Positions 44,745 through 58,400 of a DNA stretch of 64,000 bases are shown here, piece after piece. The DNA lies in the NCBI RefSeq assembly GCF_001577835.2, contig NC_029530.1, forward strand, positions 248,001 to 312,000. Reading direction: 5' to 3'. Each line of letters begins with the position of its first letter. Position 1 is the first letter of the stretch. The translations under genes and the position numbers were made by a program. The notes below the pieces were generated by a model. It saw only the letters and a list, made by a program, of their open reading frames with translations, was not told the DNA's origin and ran no database searches. Origin of the DNA: Coturnix japonica (taxonomy: Eukaryota; Chordata; Aves; Galliformes; Phasianidae).

Positions 44745-47350
44745 AAACAACAACAAAAATTGGGGGGCGTGGATGCGAGCAGGGCGGTTGTGAGGAAAAC
44801 AAGGGGACAAGTCGGGAAGGATCCTCCCATGAGCGCAGCGCTCCATCCTAAAGCCCTGCTGGAACCGGCCGCCAGTGAGCGCTGCTGTCCCGCCGGCTGC
44901 GGCGCTTCGTGCCTGGGCTCCCCGGGGGGTTCGCGCTCCTCGGGGGATCAAGTCCCAGCCGTCGGCCCTGCGCTCAGCTCAGCTGCTGTTATTTCAAAGG
45001 GAAATAACATTAGCGTAGGTTGTAGGGTGATGCTTTGGGCGTTTCTGTTCGCTATCTTTCTATGGGATCCATAAAGCTCTGCCAAGGCTGAAGTGTGTTT
45101 GTTTAAGGTAGACGTTTAAGGCAATTAGCTGTATATTGAAACTAGGTACGGATTTCCGTTTCAGTAGGGGGGGGATGAAGGACACAAAGGGATTATTAAT
45201 GGGAGGAGAAAACAGTTCCGTGCCTGTATGTGACAGACCCATCACATTTTCAGAGATCCTGAAAGCAAAAGCTAACAATAAAACGACCTGTTTCCAGCTG
45301 GTGCAAGATGCATTTCATATTAGCGGTAACGCTACATTAATGCATCTTGTCCCTGGCATAACTGACTGCCTGGCTTCCCTCGGCTGCTGCCTAGACCGCT
45401 TCCCTTGGAGGGTCCTGTGCAGTCCGGGTGACAGCCGAGCTCCTCTCCTATCGAGCTGGTACCGGTCTGAGAGCTGCTGGGGCACGATCTCCCTGCCGTG
45501 CTGTGGGGCTGCAGGTCCCACGTCCTTCCCTGCCGGCGCGGCTGTTGTCGAGGGGCTTTGCTTGACAAACGGGGTGTTTGCCAAGAGGGTGCAGTTCTTC
45601 TGTGAGCCCACCTGGCGGTGGTTCCTCAGCGTCAATTGCCCGTTACTGTTCTTTGATGTGCAGCGAAAAGATGCTCTTGGTGAGGGGCTTTCCGCGATCC
45701 CGAGTAGCGGCGTTTGCAGCCTGCTCCTGTTGGCAGCGCTCTTCGGGTGATGGCTGGAGGCTTCCTCCCAGCCCCGCTCGCCCGTACCCGAAGCCGTCCT
45801 TACACCGTGCTGCACCGGGCACTGATGCCGTCTCTTTATGCGGTCTCACCCTCCGCAGCGGGGCGTGGAGACGAGCGGGGAGGTGCCACTTCTGCCTCCC
45901 GCACGCAGCCACGTGCGCTGCCGGCACGGTGCCTCTGTCCGCGACAAAGTCCTGGCAGCGACCTCCCTGAGTGGGGGCACGCAGGAACCCCCGGGCACCC
46001 TGAGAGCTTGATTCGGAGCTAAAGGCGTCCGGAGGGCTCCTTCCTCATACCCTGCCCTGTTCTACTAGGGCTGGAGAGAGGGTTTCCAGCCTTCTCCGTC
46101 TCCTGGCATTGTGGCAGAAGCGCATTATCACAGTGCCCTCCCAGGAGTTCCATAGTGGTGTAGCGCGGCGGCTGGTTTAGATGCAGAAGGCACGTGGGGT
46201 GCGATGTGATGACTGTACAGGCGCAAGGGACGTGTGCCGCTCATCTCCCGGGACAGAGGCGTTTTCTCCTTAGGGTGCTAATTTTTAGCTGGGAGATAAG
46301 CACCTTCTTTCCTATCCAGAAAGGAACAGGTGATTGTGACTTTGACTGCTAAAAGAGAGACCCTCCCCCAGGAGAGCTGCGGGGGGAAGAAAAGCCTGAG
46401 TTTCTCAGAGACTTTCAGTTTCCGGACCCTCTACTCCCCCTGGGTTTTAACGCTTCCTTACCGTGCCGCCCGAAAGCGAGCGCCGGCTGCGTGCTGTCCC
46501 CGCAGCTCAGCAGGGCAGTGGCTGTTGTCCTGCGGGGACGGGGAATGAGCGAGGAGGATTTGGGATTTCTGCCCGGTGGGCCGGGGCCGGGCGGGCTGAG
46601 GCTGAACGGGACCGAGCGGCTGCCGGAACGCGCGTGGAGGAGACGCGCCGTGCGAGCTGGGCTCAGGAGGGGGCTCGGCAGTGCCAGCCCGTCCTATAAC
46701 CGCAGCAGCCCCCTCTGCCCCCCGTGGCGCTGCTGAGCCCAGCGGCAAAGCGCTGGAGCGGAGCTTCCGACGGCTTCGTGCCACGGCGCTGGGTTGCCGC
46801 GGGAGGGATGCGGCGTGGTTGTGCTGAGAGGGCGGACGTGGTATTTTCGGCACCCTCCCGGGGATGCTGGCAGTGCTGACCGGAGCTCACCTTCCTGCGG
46901 CGGGGGAAGCTGCCCGCCGCTCTCCGGTTCGGCGAGTAAAGCTCGGTCGCCTCCCCCCGGCACGGAGCCACGCCGATAAAACGGCGGAGCCGGCCGTCAG
47001 CGGTTGTCCTTTTAAGAGCTAGGCGCACGAGGTCCCTCTGAAATCCCAACGCAGTGCAGCCGATTTGCGGGGCCCGGTTTCCCTCGGTGGCAGCTTGCGA
47101 TGTGCTGTTCTGCACCGAGCCCCGTTCTTACCGGTGGTGGCGGCGGCAACGCGGCTCGGCTCTGCCCGGTTCAGCCTTCCCGAGCTTCCCGTGGCGGCGG
47201 AACCCGAGCAGAGGTGTCCTCTCCCCGTGGAACACGCTGACCCAGTCGGGCACAGGCAGCTTCTCGTGCCGGTGGGAGCCGCTGGCTGTAACCTGCTTGT
47301 GAAGTGTGCTCTTGTTCCGCTGCCATTCTGCTGGTCGAGGCTTTAAAGCG
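44745..47350. promoter_or_regulatory. Orphan CpG-rich region between SDF2L1 and miR-130b
   Basis: A first GC-rich patch lies at 44.76-44.96 kb and a larger, CpG-dense block at about 45.38-47.34 kb, separated by AT-rich DNA. Islands of this size normally mark promoters, yet no protein exon is recognised on either strand. The longest frames are 204 codons (+, 45136-45750) and 150 codons (-, 46663-47115), without known motifs. It could be the promoter of an unannotated noncoding RNA or a distal promoter or enhancer of the locus. Confidence 0.45.
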
Positions 47351-47354
47351 TCAC

Positions 47355-50300
47355 CACGTTCTCTGCTCCCTTATTCAGGATGCAAATGCAAAACAGCATA
47401 GCTTCGCTTTTCCCAATTGAAGTATTATTACCCCCACCCCGTCCCGATTTAAAGGCTCTTTTGCTTTTTCAGTGTCTGTGTATTGGCTTGGTGGATTTTC
47501 TTGGTTGTGTTGGTTTGATTCATTATTCTTTTGTGTTTGCCTCGCAGGAGGAATAGTGCGGGGGGCAGAGGGATGATGTTTGTGTGGGAAGAGGGAAAGG
47601 AGAAGATGGAATCGATTTTGATAGAGAATGTGGCCAAAGACTGAACAGGGAAATGGCAAAACTGCTCCTCAGCTTGATCCAAACGCCGCTATAAATGCTC
47701 CAAAATGAGTCACTTAGTACTGGGAGCTATGGGGCTGTTCTAGAGGAATCTTTCATTTTGCTGGTGCTCAGCATCTGTAACAGCTTGCTCATGGAAGTGG
47801 CCTCCTCTGCCTCTCCAGAGCGGTTGATAGATCTGTTTTCTTCAGGTCTGGAAGTCTTATTTTTTCCTTTCTCAGAGCAGAGATGGGTGCTGGTGGTGGT
47901 GGGTTTGTTTTGTTGATTTTTGTTGTTAATAATTTGGAGATATGCTTGAGTTCTAATTGTAAAAAACGAAAAGCAACAGACTTTTCTGCTATAACCCAAA
48001 ACTTATCCTGGAAAATGATGGAAATTCACGGTGGAAGAACAAAACAAAGTTTATCTTCTTGCATAGTGCAATGGAGGCTTTTGTACAAAGTGTAATTCCC
48101 TACTGATTTTAATGGGGTGAACTGCTGGTAAGGATGTAGCAGCTCCTGGCAAACATGTTGCTTCTCAGCAGAGAAGTGTTTGAAGAAGGCAAAGAAGAGG
48201 TCTGACATTTTTGTTGTTGTATCAGGGCGATTCCTTAAAATAGTTGCTTTATTACTGGTATATTATTATCATTGTCATTTGATCATTCTGTATGTCTAAG
48301 GATGTTTACTAGACCTCATGAGGTTTGTAAGATCTGAGGTTTACAATACAAGGCATCACCCACCTCCAAGGTGAGTAAGAAGGATTTCTACCAAATTGGT
48401 GTTAGACACTGAGTGCTGGCAGTGTACCCAGCTCAGTGCAGTGTACCCAGCTCAGTGCAGTGTACCCAGCTCAGTGCAGTGCCATGTGGATGATTTTGGT
48501 TTGCTAATAACTTCTCAATCAGCCACCTACCTGCTGTTCTGCTAGCTCCTTATGGCAGAGATCTCTGTGTGTGGAGTTTCTGGTGACAGTACATTAAAGA
48601 GAAGAGCACAGTTCTAAAGCTGTGAAAGTTTGAGGTACTTCCCATCTGTTGACTTCTGAGCAGTGAGTACTTTGTAAGGATGTGGAGCTACTAGATCCAG
48701 GCCTTGCTAGGGAAACTCACTGTTCTGAGGAAGGGTTTAGATAAATTCTGAAGAGTTGTGTGCTGATAGAGTGAGGTTTCAGCTGAAAAGCTGGGTGGCT
48801 AATGCCACTGTCAAGCCTCCAGTTTCACCACCTGCTACTCCCTTTAGGTGGCAATAGGATGCTTAGTAGAAGGCTTATTGGGAAGAGAATATGCTTTCAG
48901 GTATCCCATGTGAGTGGGATTCTCAGAAGATAACAGTGAATTGTGGTTGGTGGGCTTTTTGTTTGTTTGTTTTTCCAAATCAATTTCAGCCAAGAAGACT
49001 CTAGGATTTTTAAATTATTATTATTGAAGTATGCCTGGCCTTCTTGCTTAGCACTTTGTTTGTCATAATTGCCAGAACATATCGTGACTTTGGTCCGTGT
49101 TGGATAAATCTTGAGGGTGGATGTGGAACCAGTAGCAGGATATAGCCCTAAAACCCAGCAGCCTTTGCTTCCTGCAGGGAAGTGGCGGTTTGTGGCAGCC
49201 CTTCTATAGGCAGAGTGACATCCTCCACTGCAGGAGAGTGAGCATAAGGCTTTCTAACAGTTGGGGGGTTGGGTGGGGTGCGGAAATCTATTGTGTATTG
49301 GTTTCCAGTAAATATATTATAAGCTACCTGGTATTATTAGGTCTAATCACAAGAGTTTTCCTCTTAAAGCTGTGGCTGGATTTATGTTGATCACTTTAAA
49401 ACAAATGTCACAGGTATATTTAATAGAAGTATGTGTAAAACCCCAACCCCCAAACAGTATTATGTAACCAATACAGTATTTAAGTGCCCCCTGTGTAAAC
49501 TAACCAAAAAGCCTACTGTTTGCCTTCTTTGCCTCTGTTGTGTATTGGTCAACCAAAGCCAGGCAGTCTGTTTGTTGTTCTGATTACTATTTTAAAAGGC
49601 CAGATCCGTAGCATCATGTTATCTAGAAAGTGAAAAAGACTTAAACACCATTTTCTGGGTGTAGAGGGCTCTGGGGCTGAGTGAGAGCCCTCTCAGGGGC
49701 TGCCCAGAGTGTGAACTGCCAAGCAAGCCTGTGCTGTTTGAAAGCATGCACACACAATGTACTTTGTCCTTTTATTTTGGCATGTTCAGGGCAGTCCTTC
49801 TCAGTGACTTCACAACAGCCTCAGCCATGGGGTTCAGCTGAGCTCAGCAAAGGTGAAGGTGTGTTAGTATGAGATCGTGGAGGTGGTGGAAGATGGTGAT
49901 ACATGTCTAAAGGTGGAATCAGGTGAAAATTAAGAGGTGGATTTCCTCTTGCTTTTAGCCAAATGGCGTTTGTAGGCTTTCCTCCCTGACTCATTGTTAT
50001 AGATCTGCCATCAGCTCCTTGCCCAGTCAAATCCTTTATTCAAGGTGCTGGATCTCAGGAACACAGTGGTTTCCCATTATTGTTAAAATCTTTAGCCAAA
50101 GAGATGTCCCTCCTTTTCAGTAATGCACCAAAGTGGAAGTAATCGCCCTTTTTTTCTTCTTGCATTTGTCCTTTCCTGTTTCATTCACCAATTGAAAAAT
50201 GGCTAAAGAGCAGCCCCCATTTCACCTCCCCTTTTCCGTGATTGACTCAGCAGCTCCTGGGACAGAGAGAGGAAAGGGGCCTCGAGGTCACAACCTTCAC

Positions 50301-51300
50301 AATCTTCAAAGCCCCTGCCGCTTCCAGCAGCTGTCACAGCTCTCACTGACCATATCCCCAGAAGGTCAGCAAAAAAATAAACACTGGGGCCCAAATGATC
50401 CCCTTCTCATGCAAACTGTCCATTTCCCTCCCCAGCTCCCATTCCATGCATAGCTCACACATTGGAGACCCCCTCGGATTTGCACAGAGCTATGCAAGAG
50501 CAAAATGCCACAGAAAAGAAAAGCAGAAGGGCTTCCTGGGCAGGCAGAGAGGGGAAAAAGAAAAGCAGCTTCCTGAGCTCTCCATGCCCACCCACAGGCT
50601 GCTGCAGCCATTTTGTGTGTGCAAAGCCTGGAGGTGAAGCTGGGGAAGGGGCTGACTTTACCTTGGGAGAGAGACTGCGGGGAAAGATTCAGCTTTGATA
50701 TCTGCTGGTGCATGTGAGAGATGGAAGAAAGAGAGAAACCAGCAGAAATAGGAAATTAAGCATAGACTGGAAAAGCCTTTTCATCAGGATTAGATTGCAT
50801 CCCCCTCCTCCAGCTGGTTTGCTTTCAGCACTCACCTTCCTCTGCAAAAACTCATGATGAAGCAGAAACGGGGTCGAGAAGTGCAGGTTCAAAAGGCCAG
50901 AGTGGAAAGGTCCTTTGCTAAAGGAAATACCCTTCCCCAGCCTTCTTTTATAGAAGTATCCATTTCACCGTGGCCACTAATAATCAGAGGACTATTTCCT
51001 GGCCTTCCCAGCACAGCTTCCATCCACACCACTGATCTGAAGTCCATTATTGTAAACCGTTCCTCTCTCACCCCGTTCTCCCCCCGGCCCCGCTGCTGAA
51101 CCCAGCACCGGGACAAGCCTCGAGCCTATTTTTCAGGCTGTGCGGCTAAGGAAGACACTCATTTCCATTTTCACCCTCCTCCCACAAAGAACAAGCAGGC
51201 TATTAGCGCGCTGGACGGCCCGACAAAAACCCGTCGAGGGGCCGCGGCTGGGGAGGCAGTAGGGGCTGGAGACCTGCAAGAAAACTCGCCCGGAAGAAAA
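47355..51300. other. Intergenic or downstream miRNA-transcript region
   Basis: Apart from a short minisatellite at 48.4 kb, I recognise no gene or repeat. The minus-strand miRNA precursor transcript may extend into it; its end cannot be placed. Confidence 0.4.
48421..48477. repeat. 19-bp minisatellite, 3 copies
   Basis: Three identical units agtgtacccagctcagtgc lie at 48421-48439, 48440-48458 and 48459-48477. Identity indicates recent expansion. Confidence 0.95.
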
Positions 51301-51309
51301 GGCAGCGTC

Positions 51310-52150
51310 GGGAATGTGGGAAGACACTTTATTGACGTGGATGGCCGAGGCCGACCCGCACTCCGCGCCCTGCGCTTTCCGACACAGCGAGCAGCGCGGC
51401 GACCCCCGCCCCGCTCTTGCGGCTCCCGGCGGGACGGCCCGGCTCTTCCCCGCCCGCTGTTACACCGGCTGAGCCCGGCTCTCGCCGCTCCCCGGCGCAC
51501 TGACGCCCTTTCATTATTGCACTGCTCGCTGCGACCGTGACAGTAGTGCAACAGGGAAAGAGGGGCAGCCCGCCCGGTGGCCCCGGCAGCCGGACTGGGG
51601 CACGGAGGGAGAGCCCGGGCTTTGAGGTGGAGGGGGAATTTCTTGGCTTTGTGCCTAAGCTGGTCGCCTCCCCTCGGAGTGATGCCCGTGGGGCTGAGCA
51701 ATGGGCAGGGCCGGGGTCGGCCGAGCAGCAGCCGTGCTGTCGGGCTTCTTTCCCTCCCGCGCCCATCGCCGCCGAGAAACGCGGCCCCGTGCAGCCCGGG
51801 GAGAAGCTATGAAAGCCCTGCGGCTGCGGCCGCTCCGCCGCACCCTGAGCAGGCCCCAATCCCCTCCCACCACCCCTCTGCCTGGGCCCCAGAGGTCCCG
51901 AAAGAGACCGCGGCGACCACCTGAAATGGAAGGCAAGGCCACCCACCCGGCCAGCCCGGCTGCTGTCAGCCCCCAGCTGATTTCTCACAAAGCGGAGAGG
52001 AGATTGAGATTGAACACCCCCGGCCCTGCTCCTTTCCCACGTACCTCCATAAGCAGCTCTTGGAAAGGCCTGGGGGCAGTGCCCAGCTCTGCCGTGCCTG
52101 CACCGAGCCCGGGCTGTCAGGCCCGGACGCATTCGCCAGGCAGAGGCCCG
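51310..52150. promoter_or_regulatory. CpG island containing miR-130b
   Basis: CpG-dense DNA surrounds the miR-130b hairpin and extends about 600 bp upstream of it on the minus strand. It could be a local promoter giving miR-130b its own transcription start, apart from the 62.8-kb promoter. No protein is recognised in it; the 267-codon minus frame (51329-52132) follows from GC-rich composition. Confidence 0.5.
51490..51575 (-). ncRNA. MIR130B: miR-130b precursor hairpin
   Basis: On the minus strand the 3p arm (51524-51503) starts CAGUGCAAUAAUGAAAGG and ends GCGU, matching miR-130b-3p as I recall it for chicken, with seed AGUGCAA. The 5p arm (51563-51541) contains CUUUCCCUGUUGCACUACUG, like human miR-130b-5p. 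Pairing the arms by eye gives 14 of 16 paired positions in the core with a short loop between. miR-130 family members repress shared targets through the seed, in the cytoplasm after Drosha and Dicer processing. Confidence 0.95.
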
Positions 52151-52154
52151 AGCT

Positions 52155-55100
52155 TTGTTTAGAGGTTATCGGGATTAGAGCCTCGGGCTCTTCGTGCAAT
52201 GCTCTGCTTTGCTCAGCACTGGTTTTCGGGTACAGGAACAGCCGAGTGTGGCTATATATCTCCTCCCATCCCTTGGTGGGTGTTTACATCGTTATGTAAA
52301 ATAGGCACCCTTCAAACATCTCGAGACTTGTACTGTTTAAAATGGAGACGTGATGGGTTTCTGCAGTTTCGATCACTGCTTGTGCCTCTTAAATACAAGG
52401 CCATTTTGAATCCTGTGTGATAACATCAAAAATATGCCCATTACTCACAACTTGAGTCACCACAATAGCATGATTATTTGTCACACATAACATCTCTGCA
52501 CAATTACTTGCCTATCTAACAATGCTCGGTATTTCACAACTTTCCCCTTAACTCGACGGGCACATAGGATTAATTTTTTCTGCTGTGGTTGTCTTCTCTC
52601 CATGAAGAATGCCCTCAAAAGAAAAGACCCTATAAGCAATATTGCACTACTACCCTGAGCACAAAAGCAGAGGCAATATTGATAGGGTCTCATCCTTAAG
52701 GTTAGGAAGCTGGATAATGTTTCTTGCGACAGGTGATTGGAGGGAGCTTCATTCCATGCCTGTAAATGGGGAAGGGGTAAAAAGTTAGAAAGCAGCGCAG
52801 TGCCCTGTGGTTTGCAGCACCATGTGCTCCCTGGAGTCTGTGATGCAGGAATGGATCAACCCTCTGCCCCCCCACTCTCTCCCAGGATGTACTTAACATC
52901 AGTGTGGACTTTTTTTCCAAGGAATCTATACCTCTGTCTTCAGTTCTCACATTTCTTCTGCATGATTTTCTCTCCTTCGTTAACAAACTCAGTCAATTAG
53001 CTGCCTGAGCTGTTAGACGCTGGGAAGAGCTATTTATTTGATTAACCGACAGTTGTATTTTGAACCTCTAAGTAACAGGCATCAAGCACACAGAGAACTT
53101 CCTTTCCAAGGCTGTCCAACTTAGAGAGCCCAGTGTTTTTAAAAATCCCACCTTTCATTGGAAATCAGGATTAAGTACACACCAAAAATTAGAAAGCAAA
53201 ACAGGATCCCTAGGGCTGCTTTTTGCTTTTGTTTTTTGCCTGTTTCCTCTCCTCCCCCAGCACCTTTCTGTCCTAGGCTGGATGGCACAGCCTTCAGCTC
53301 AGGCTGGCTTTGTGCTCAGTGCACCAACAGCCACAGAAAAAAGTCCCAGGGAGAGACCAGCACACCTCCAGCTTCAGGGCTGCTTTGTCATCTAGGCTCT
53401 TCCTCTGCATCCTTGCTCCCAGTAAACCTGCCTAGTGTTTCCATCATGTAGGACTACTTGAGAGCACAGAGGAAGATGAGGGAAACTTTATTTCCATGCC
53501 ATCCCAAACCAGCTCATTATTCCGATGCTGTCAGATTCTCTTTCCTCAGCTTACTTTGCAGTGGATTAAATAAGAGCAGTAGTGAAGAGACAATCCCCTA
53601 ATTCATGGTTTCCTGGCTAATTTATGCATACCACATTGATCTGGTCTTTACCATTAGAGATCCCTGGCATTTGGCGTGCTGGTGTGAGGCAGCCCTGCAC
53701 CCCCTTTGATGTTGCCTCACTTGCCCAAAGCAGCAGAAAACCAAGTACTGACAGAGAAAAGAGAGCAGGAGAAGCTCCATTAATTGTTTGTTTTTCTAAT
53801 GCCTGATACACAAAATCTCCAGTTTCCACCAGTCCCTCCCTATCACCGTCCTTTGTGATGATGCCTGTTGGAAGCAAACGTGGATCTTTCTTGCACATTA
53901 TTTATTTGTATTAACCTTTGCTCACACTAATTAAAAGGCCATGTTCACAGAGATTGCTGTAAGCAGCTCAGAAGAAGTTTTATCAAACTTTAGTATTTCT
54001 GTTACCTTGGCAAAACCTCAGGTTTTAATCCTGCCGCTCTGCTGCTCAGCAATCCCTGCAACCTAGACATCCAGTTGGGCTGAGAACAAAAAATGATGCA
54101 ACTGGGCTGGGCCTTACCTTTCCATCTATTCCCGTCCAGCCTCTACTTTGCTTATGTTTACCACGTGTTTTTCACTCTTCAACCTCGACGTTGTTTCAAA
54201 CAAGACTTATGCTTAACACACCCCGTTTAGCTTCTCCAGTAGCTCAAAGACAAGCCCACTGGTGAGTTCACAGTTGAAACGTGCAATTCACACACCAAGT
54301 CATGTTGCTAATGCATCACTAATGTTGGGGAAAAGCACAACTTGACAATTTCTACACAACCTCAGAATTTTAGTAGCTGCAGAAGCTACAGTTGTAGTAG
54401 GAAAGAGTAAGGGATGTAATTAGAAACATCAGTCAGAAGTTAAGGTCCAAAGAAAGGCAATTAAGTCACAGTGTGTTTCTGGATCTGCACTGAGAGCCTT
54501 GATGGGCCTCAGGAATTTCTTTATCTCCACGTGGTGCACTGGCACAGGACAGCCCACCTTCCTTATTTATTTATTTTACAAGACAGGAAAAATAAAGGCT
54601 GCTTCCATCAGCAATAATATTTCCCCAGTTTGCAAACAATATGCAAAGCCTGGGTCAATCCATGTTCTATAGCAGGGAGGCATCTCTGGAATGTATATGG
54701 GGGTTATTTTAAAATAAATGTTTAAACACGAGATTATGAAATGCACGCTATTTATACTCCAGGAGGCTCAACATCTCTAGATATGTTTAGAAACCCCTCT
54801 TGCCTTTAATCACAGTTATAGAAACTGAATGGAAATGTCACCCATACTAGTATGGAAATAACACTCTATGTTGCTCAATAATTGAAGACATTTTTATTTT
54901 GGCAGTGCTGGGGGGGGAATCTTTAACTGTAGTGGAGTTCTTGCTTTCTGTTTAAGCCCTCTTTTCTGATGTAGGCAGAGAAGCAGACTGAAGTGTCCCT
55001 GTGATGAAGCTTTGGGATAAATATAAAGCAGTGAACTGACTCTCAGAAGCTTGGAGGCCTCATGCTCCTTGTGAGAGCAGACCTCATCTTCCCTGGCTTA

Positions 55101-55460
55101 GTTTGGAAGCCATTTCCCCTTCCATTCCTCGCTGTTTGTTTTTTTCTTGTGGTTAAAGGTGCTACTTCGGGCAAATGTGTTTTTTAAATATTCATCTCAG
55201 TTGCAACTTCACATAATGTGGCAGGACAACAAAGCCTCAGTCCAGCCTTGTTTCCCTGCTCACAGCCATTTCACTAGCCTGGGGAAATGAGGCCATTTAA
55301 AAGCCATCTTGCAATTAAATACATTACATAGTCCTCAATACATTTTCTGCAATGGAATTGATGCTGTTACCAATGGTCAGAGCCAACATTTTGAAAGCAG
55401 CTGAGAGTTGATTTTAGACTTTTCCATTGTTTTAAAACTGAGAAGTGTTGCCTTTCTAAT
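52155..55460. other. Probable body of the pri-miRNA, no gene recognised
   Basis: Between miR-130b and miR-301b. No exon or repeat family recognised. Confidence 0.4.
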
Positions 55461-55470
55461 TCTCCCCCTT

Positions 55471-55494
55471 CCCCCCCCCCCCTTTTTTTTTTTT
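55471..55494. repeat. C-tract followed by T-tract
   Basis: About 12 C followed by about 12 T, a polypyrimidine run; a likely length-variable, sequencing-prone site. Confidence 0.85.
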
Positions 55495-55499
55495 ATTTT

Positions 55500-58400
55500 C
55501 TGAAAGAGAATTCTTAGCATTCCAATCCTGACTCCTTAAGTCTATCTAGCAAGTTACTACATATCCATCCATAGAAAAAGGGGATTCTTGCTTCCACGCA
55601 AGAGCCAACCTGTCCAGGTGTGAGACTCCGGAGAGGAAGGGCTGGAAGTCCTCCCTGAGCACACAGCTGTGTGTGCCTCACCCGCTGGCCTGGGGACTGT
55701 CACCCACTACCACTTATCAGTGCATTGCTCCGATATAGGCTGACATGTCGTCCCCTAAAATCAGGAAGGATTACACTCCAAAACGTCCCGCCATTTGATT
55801 CTTGCTTATAATATTTAGTTTGTGGGTTTCAATAACCCTTTTCTCAGAGGCAACATTTCCTCAGCTGGCAGAAGCCAGATCTGCGTCAGTGAGCTCCATT
55901 AAAAGGAACGACAGGGCTCCTTAAACAGCCTAGACTTTGTAACCCCACAATACGGCTTTTCTGCATGGTGTTTACCAGTGCTCTGCTGTCTGATGGGAAA
56001 AAACAACAACAAAAAATACAACAGCAACACAAAATGCTCATGGTACGAAACACAGGAGCAAATTGAGGGCTAAATCCTATCTCTGGAAATGACAATCCCA
56101 CTCCTGGCCCTGTGTGTGCACGACAGCAGCACTCTCGGCACTTGCCTCCACTGGTGAAGGCACAGCATGGGGCTAACCTTGGGGCTCCCCAGCCACACTG
56201 TGAGCCCCCAGTGGCTGTTCCCTGCAGCAGGACATGGGCTCCCCCCATTAAAATCCCAAAGGCCCTGAGTAGGGTCGGGGCTGTGCGTCTTCCCCACATC
56301 CCATCCCTGCATCTGGGGCCGAGGGGAAGGGCACGAGAGGGGAACCATCAACCCCTGCCCTCCCCAGCCACCTCTTGTCCCCACAGCACCCGAGAGCTGC
56401 AAGAGCGACCTTAACACAGATCGAGCACTAAATGCAATGACTCCAAAAGTCCCCCTGAAAAAAGAAAAAAAAAATCGCCTCTGAAAACTTAAACCATCTG
56501 ATTTCACTTTCCGCTCCAATTGGTTGTGTAGTCAGGGCGCAGGTCTGGCCTCCTCCACCACACTAATACTCTATGTGTGCTGCCTCCACAGAGGAGGGGT
56601 TCTTTTAACAAGTTTATGCAACAACAGGATGGAGGCTCTGCCGGAGCCCTTCCCCCCGCAGCCCGACCTGATTCCCCGCATTCCTCCCTCGCCCTCCCCC
56701 TCCGACCCAACTGGAGACAAACTCTGGCATCTCCACACACATGCAAATGGTTTCCCTTGCACAAATACAGACTCCTGAAGGGGGCCTTTGCTTCCGAAAC
56801 CCCCCCGCTTTTTTTTTTTCCTTCGCTTTACATTCCTCAACCAGGCAGGGTTAAAAAAAAAAAAGAAGAAGAAGAAGAAAAAGAAAAAAAGAAAAAGAAA
56901 AATGAAAAAGGAGAGAGAGAGAGCAAGTGGGGAACGGAGAGTTTGGAATGTGCAGCCTCCATCCCAGGCCCCAATCTGCAGGGATCCCCGTCCTTTACCC
57001 CCACACTCCAGGGCCTTGCAGGGCTGTGGCTCGGTTCCCAAGCAGGCAGCCCTGGGAAGGTGTTCCCTATCCTCTCTGTGAGCAGGACATGGTCCTTGTC
57101 ATCACCCATGCCCTCCTCTACATCACACGCCTCAAGTCCCCTTGCCCAAGGGAGGTTTCCAAATGCAGCTACCATCTTCTTTGTAAAGACCCAACTTTAT
57201 ACAGAAACACAACCACACGCAGATTCCCTTCAGGACTTCTCCACCACCAAGCAAGGCTCACATGGCTGGGAGGCCATCTTACAGCCTGGTATCAGCACCA
57301 CCACGGCTTTTGCTGCCACTTGCTCCTGCTCCCCAAACAGCTCCACGCAAAACATACTCCACATGCACATGGCCCAGCACTGCCTGCACCAATGTGGCTC
57401 CCGGCGCCTCACTGGGCCTCCTCGTACCCTCTGTCCTCCTTGGCCAGAGGCAGTGCCGGGCCCTTGCGCCTCCACTCTGGTCTGTGTTCTGTTTTAATGG
57501 ATGGTGGAGGCAAAGAGCCCCCACCCACAGAGACTTTACAGATTTCACTTTCTCCTACTTCTTAATTAAGCAAAAATTAGGAGAAGAGGAAAGCGCCTGT
57601 GCTAAACAGGTCCCCTCATTCCTTAGCGAGCACAGAAATGGCAGCCGTGCTACATACAATGCAGGGATAAAGGGAAAGAAGAGCTCCAGAGGGAAGGAGC
57701 CATGCAGGGCCGTGTTACCTCCACTGAGGCACGGGAAGCATTCTGCAGCCACTGCCAGTCCCCCAGCCTCCACTTGGGAGGGCTCAGCCTTCTTCGCTGA
57801 GGGAGAAGGGAGGCCGGCAGACACAGACACCCAGCAGAAATACGGGGACAGAGAAGGTGTCTTTTGTTTGCTCCCTGCTCATGGAGGAATAGGAAAGTAA
57901 TACGAGGGAACACAGCTTCCCCTCGTCCTTCTGAACTGGGATACCCACCCCCCTCCCTTTAGGATGTGCTCCACCATTTTCTGACTCTCTGTGGCTCACA
58001 GCCTGCAGACCCTGGCCTGGCTCGGGGTGTGCAATCCAATCTGAAAATGCGCCTTTACCTAGATTTAATTTCCCATATGATAGCTCTCCCCACCCCCACC
58101 CTTTGCTCCCAAGGTAACAGCTCAAGGCTTCAGGAAAAAAGAGAGAAAGGTCCCATCCCCCAGCCTCCAACCCCCTTTCTTAGCAGCTGCAAGTGAAAAT
58201 ACTATATCTGCCTCCAACTACACCACGAGTGACAGTCACCAACATACTGTTATTTAAAGATCAATTCTGAAAGCAATGTTGCCGTTCCTAGGCCTGCACC
58301 ATCCCTGTGTCTCTCAGACCCACTTCATGTTTGTTATTCAGATGTGCAGAGAAAGATTGTCTTTTAAAATGCATTGATTATTATGTGCCTCCTTTTTTAT

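Noticed and set aside
51329-52132. 267-codon minus-strand open frame over miR-130b
   Set aside because: GC-rich composition effect; it reads through the miRNA hairpin and has no recognisable domain.
56577-57497. 306-codon plus-strand open frame
   Set aside because: It runs through an A-rich purine tract that encodes poly-Lys/Glu; no domain, and overlapping frames of similar length on both strands.
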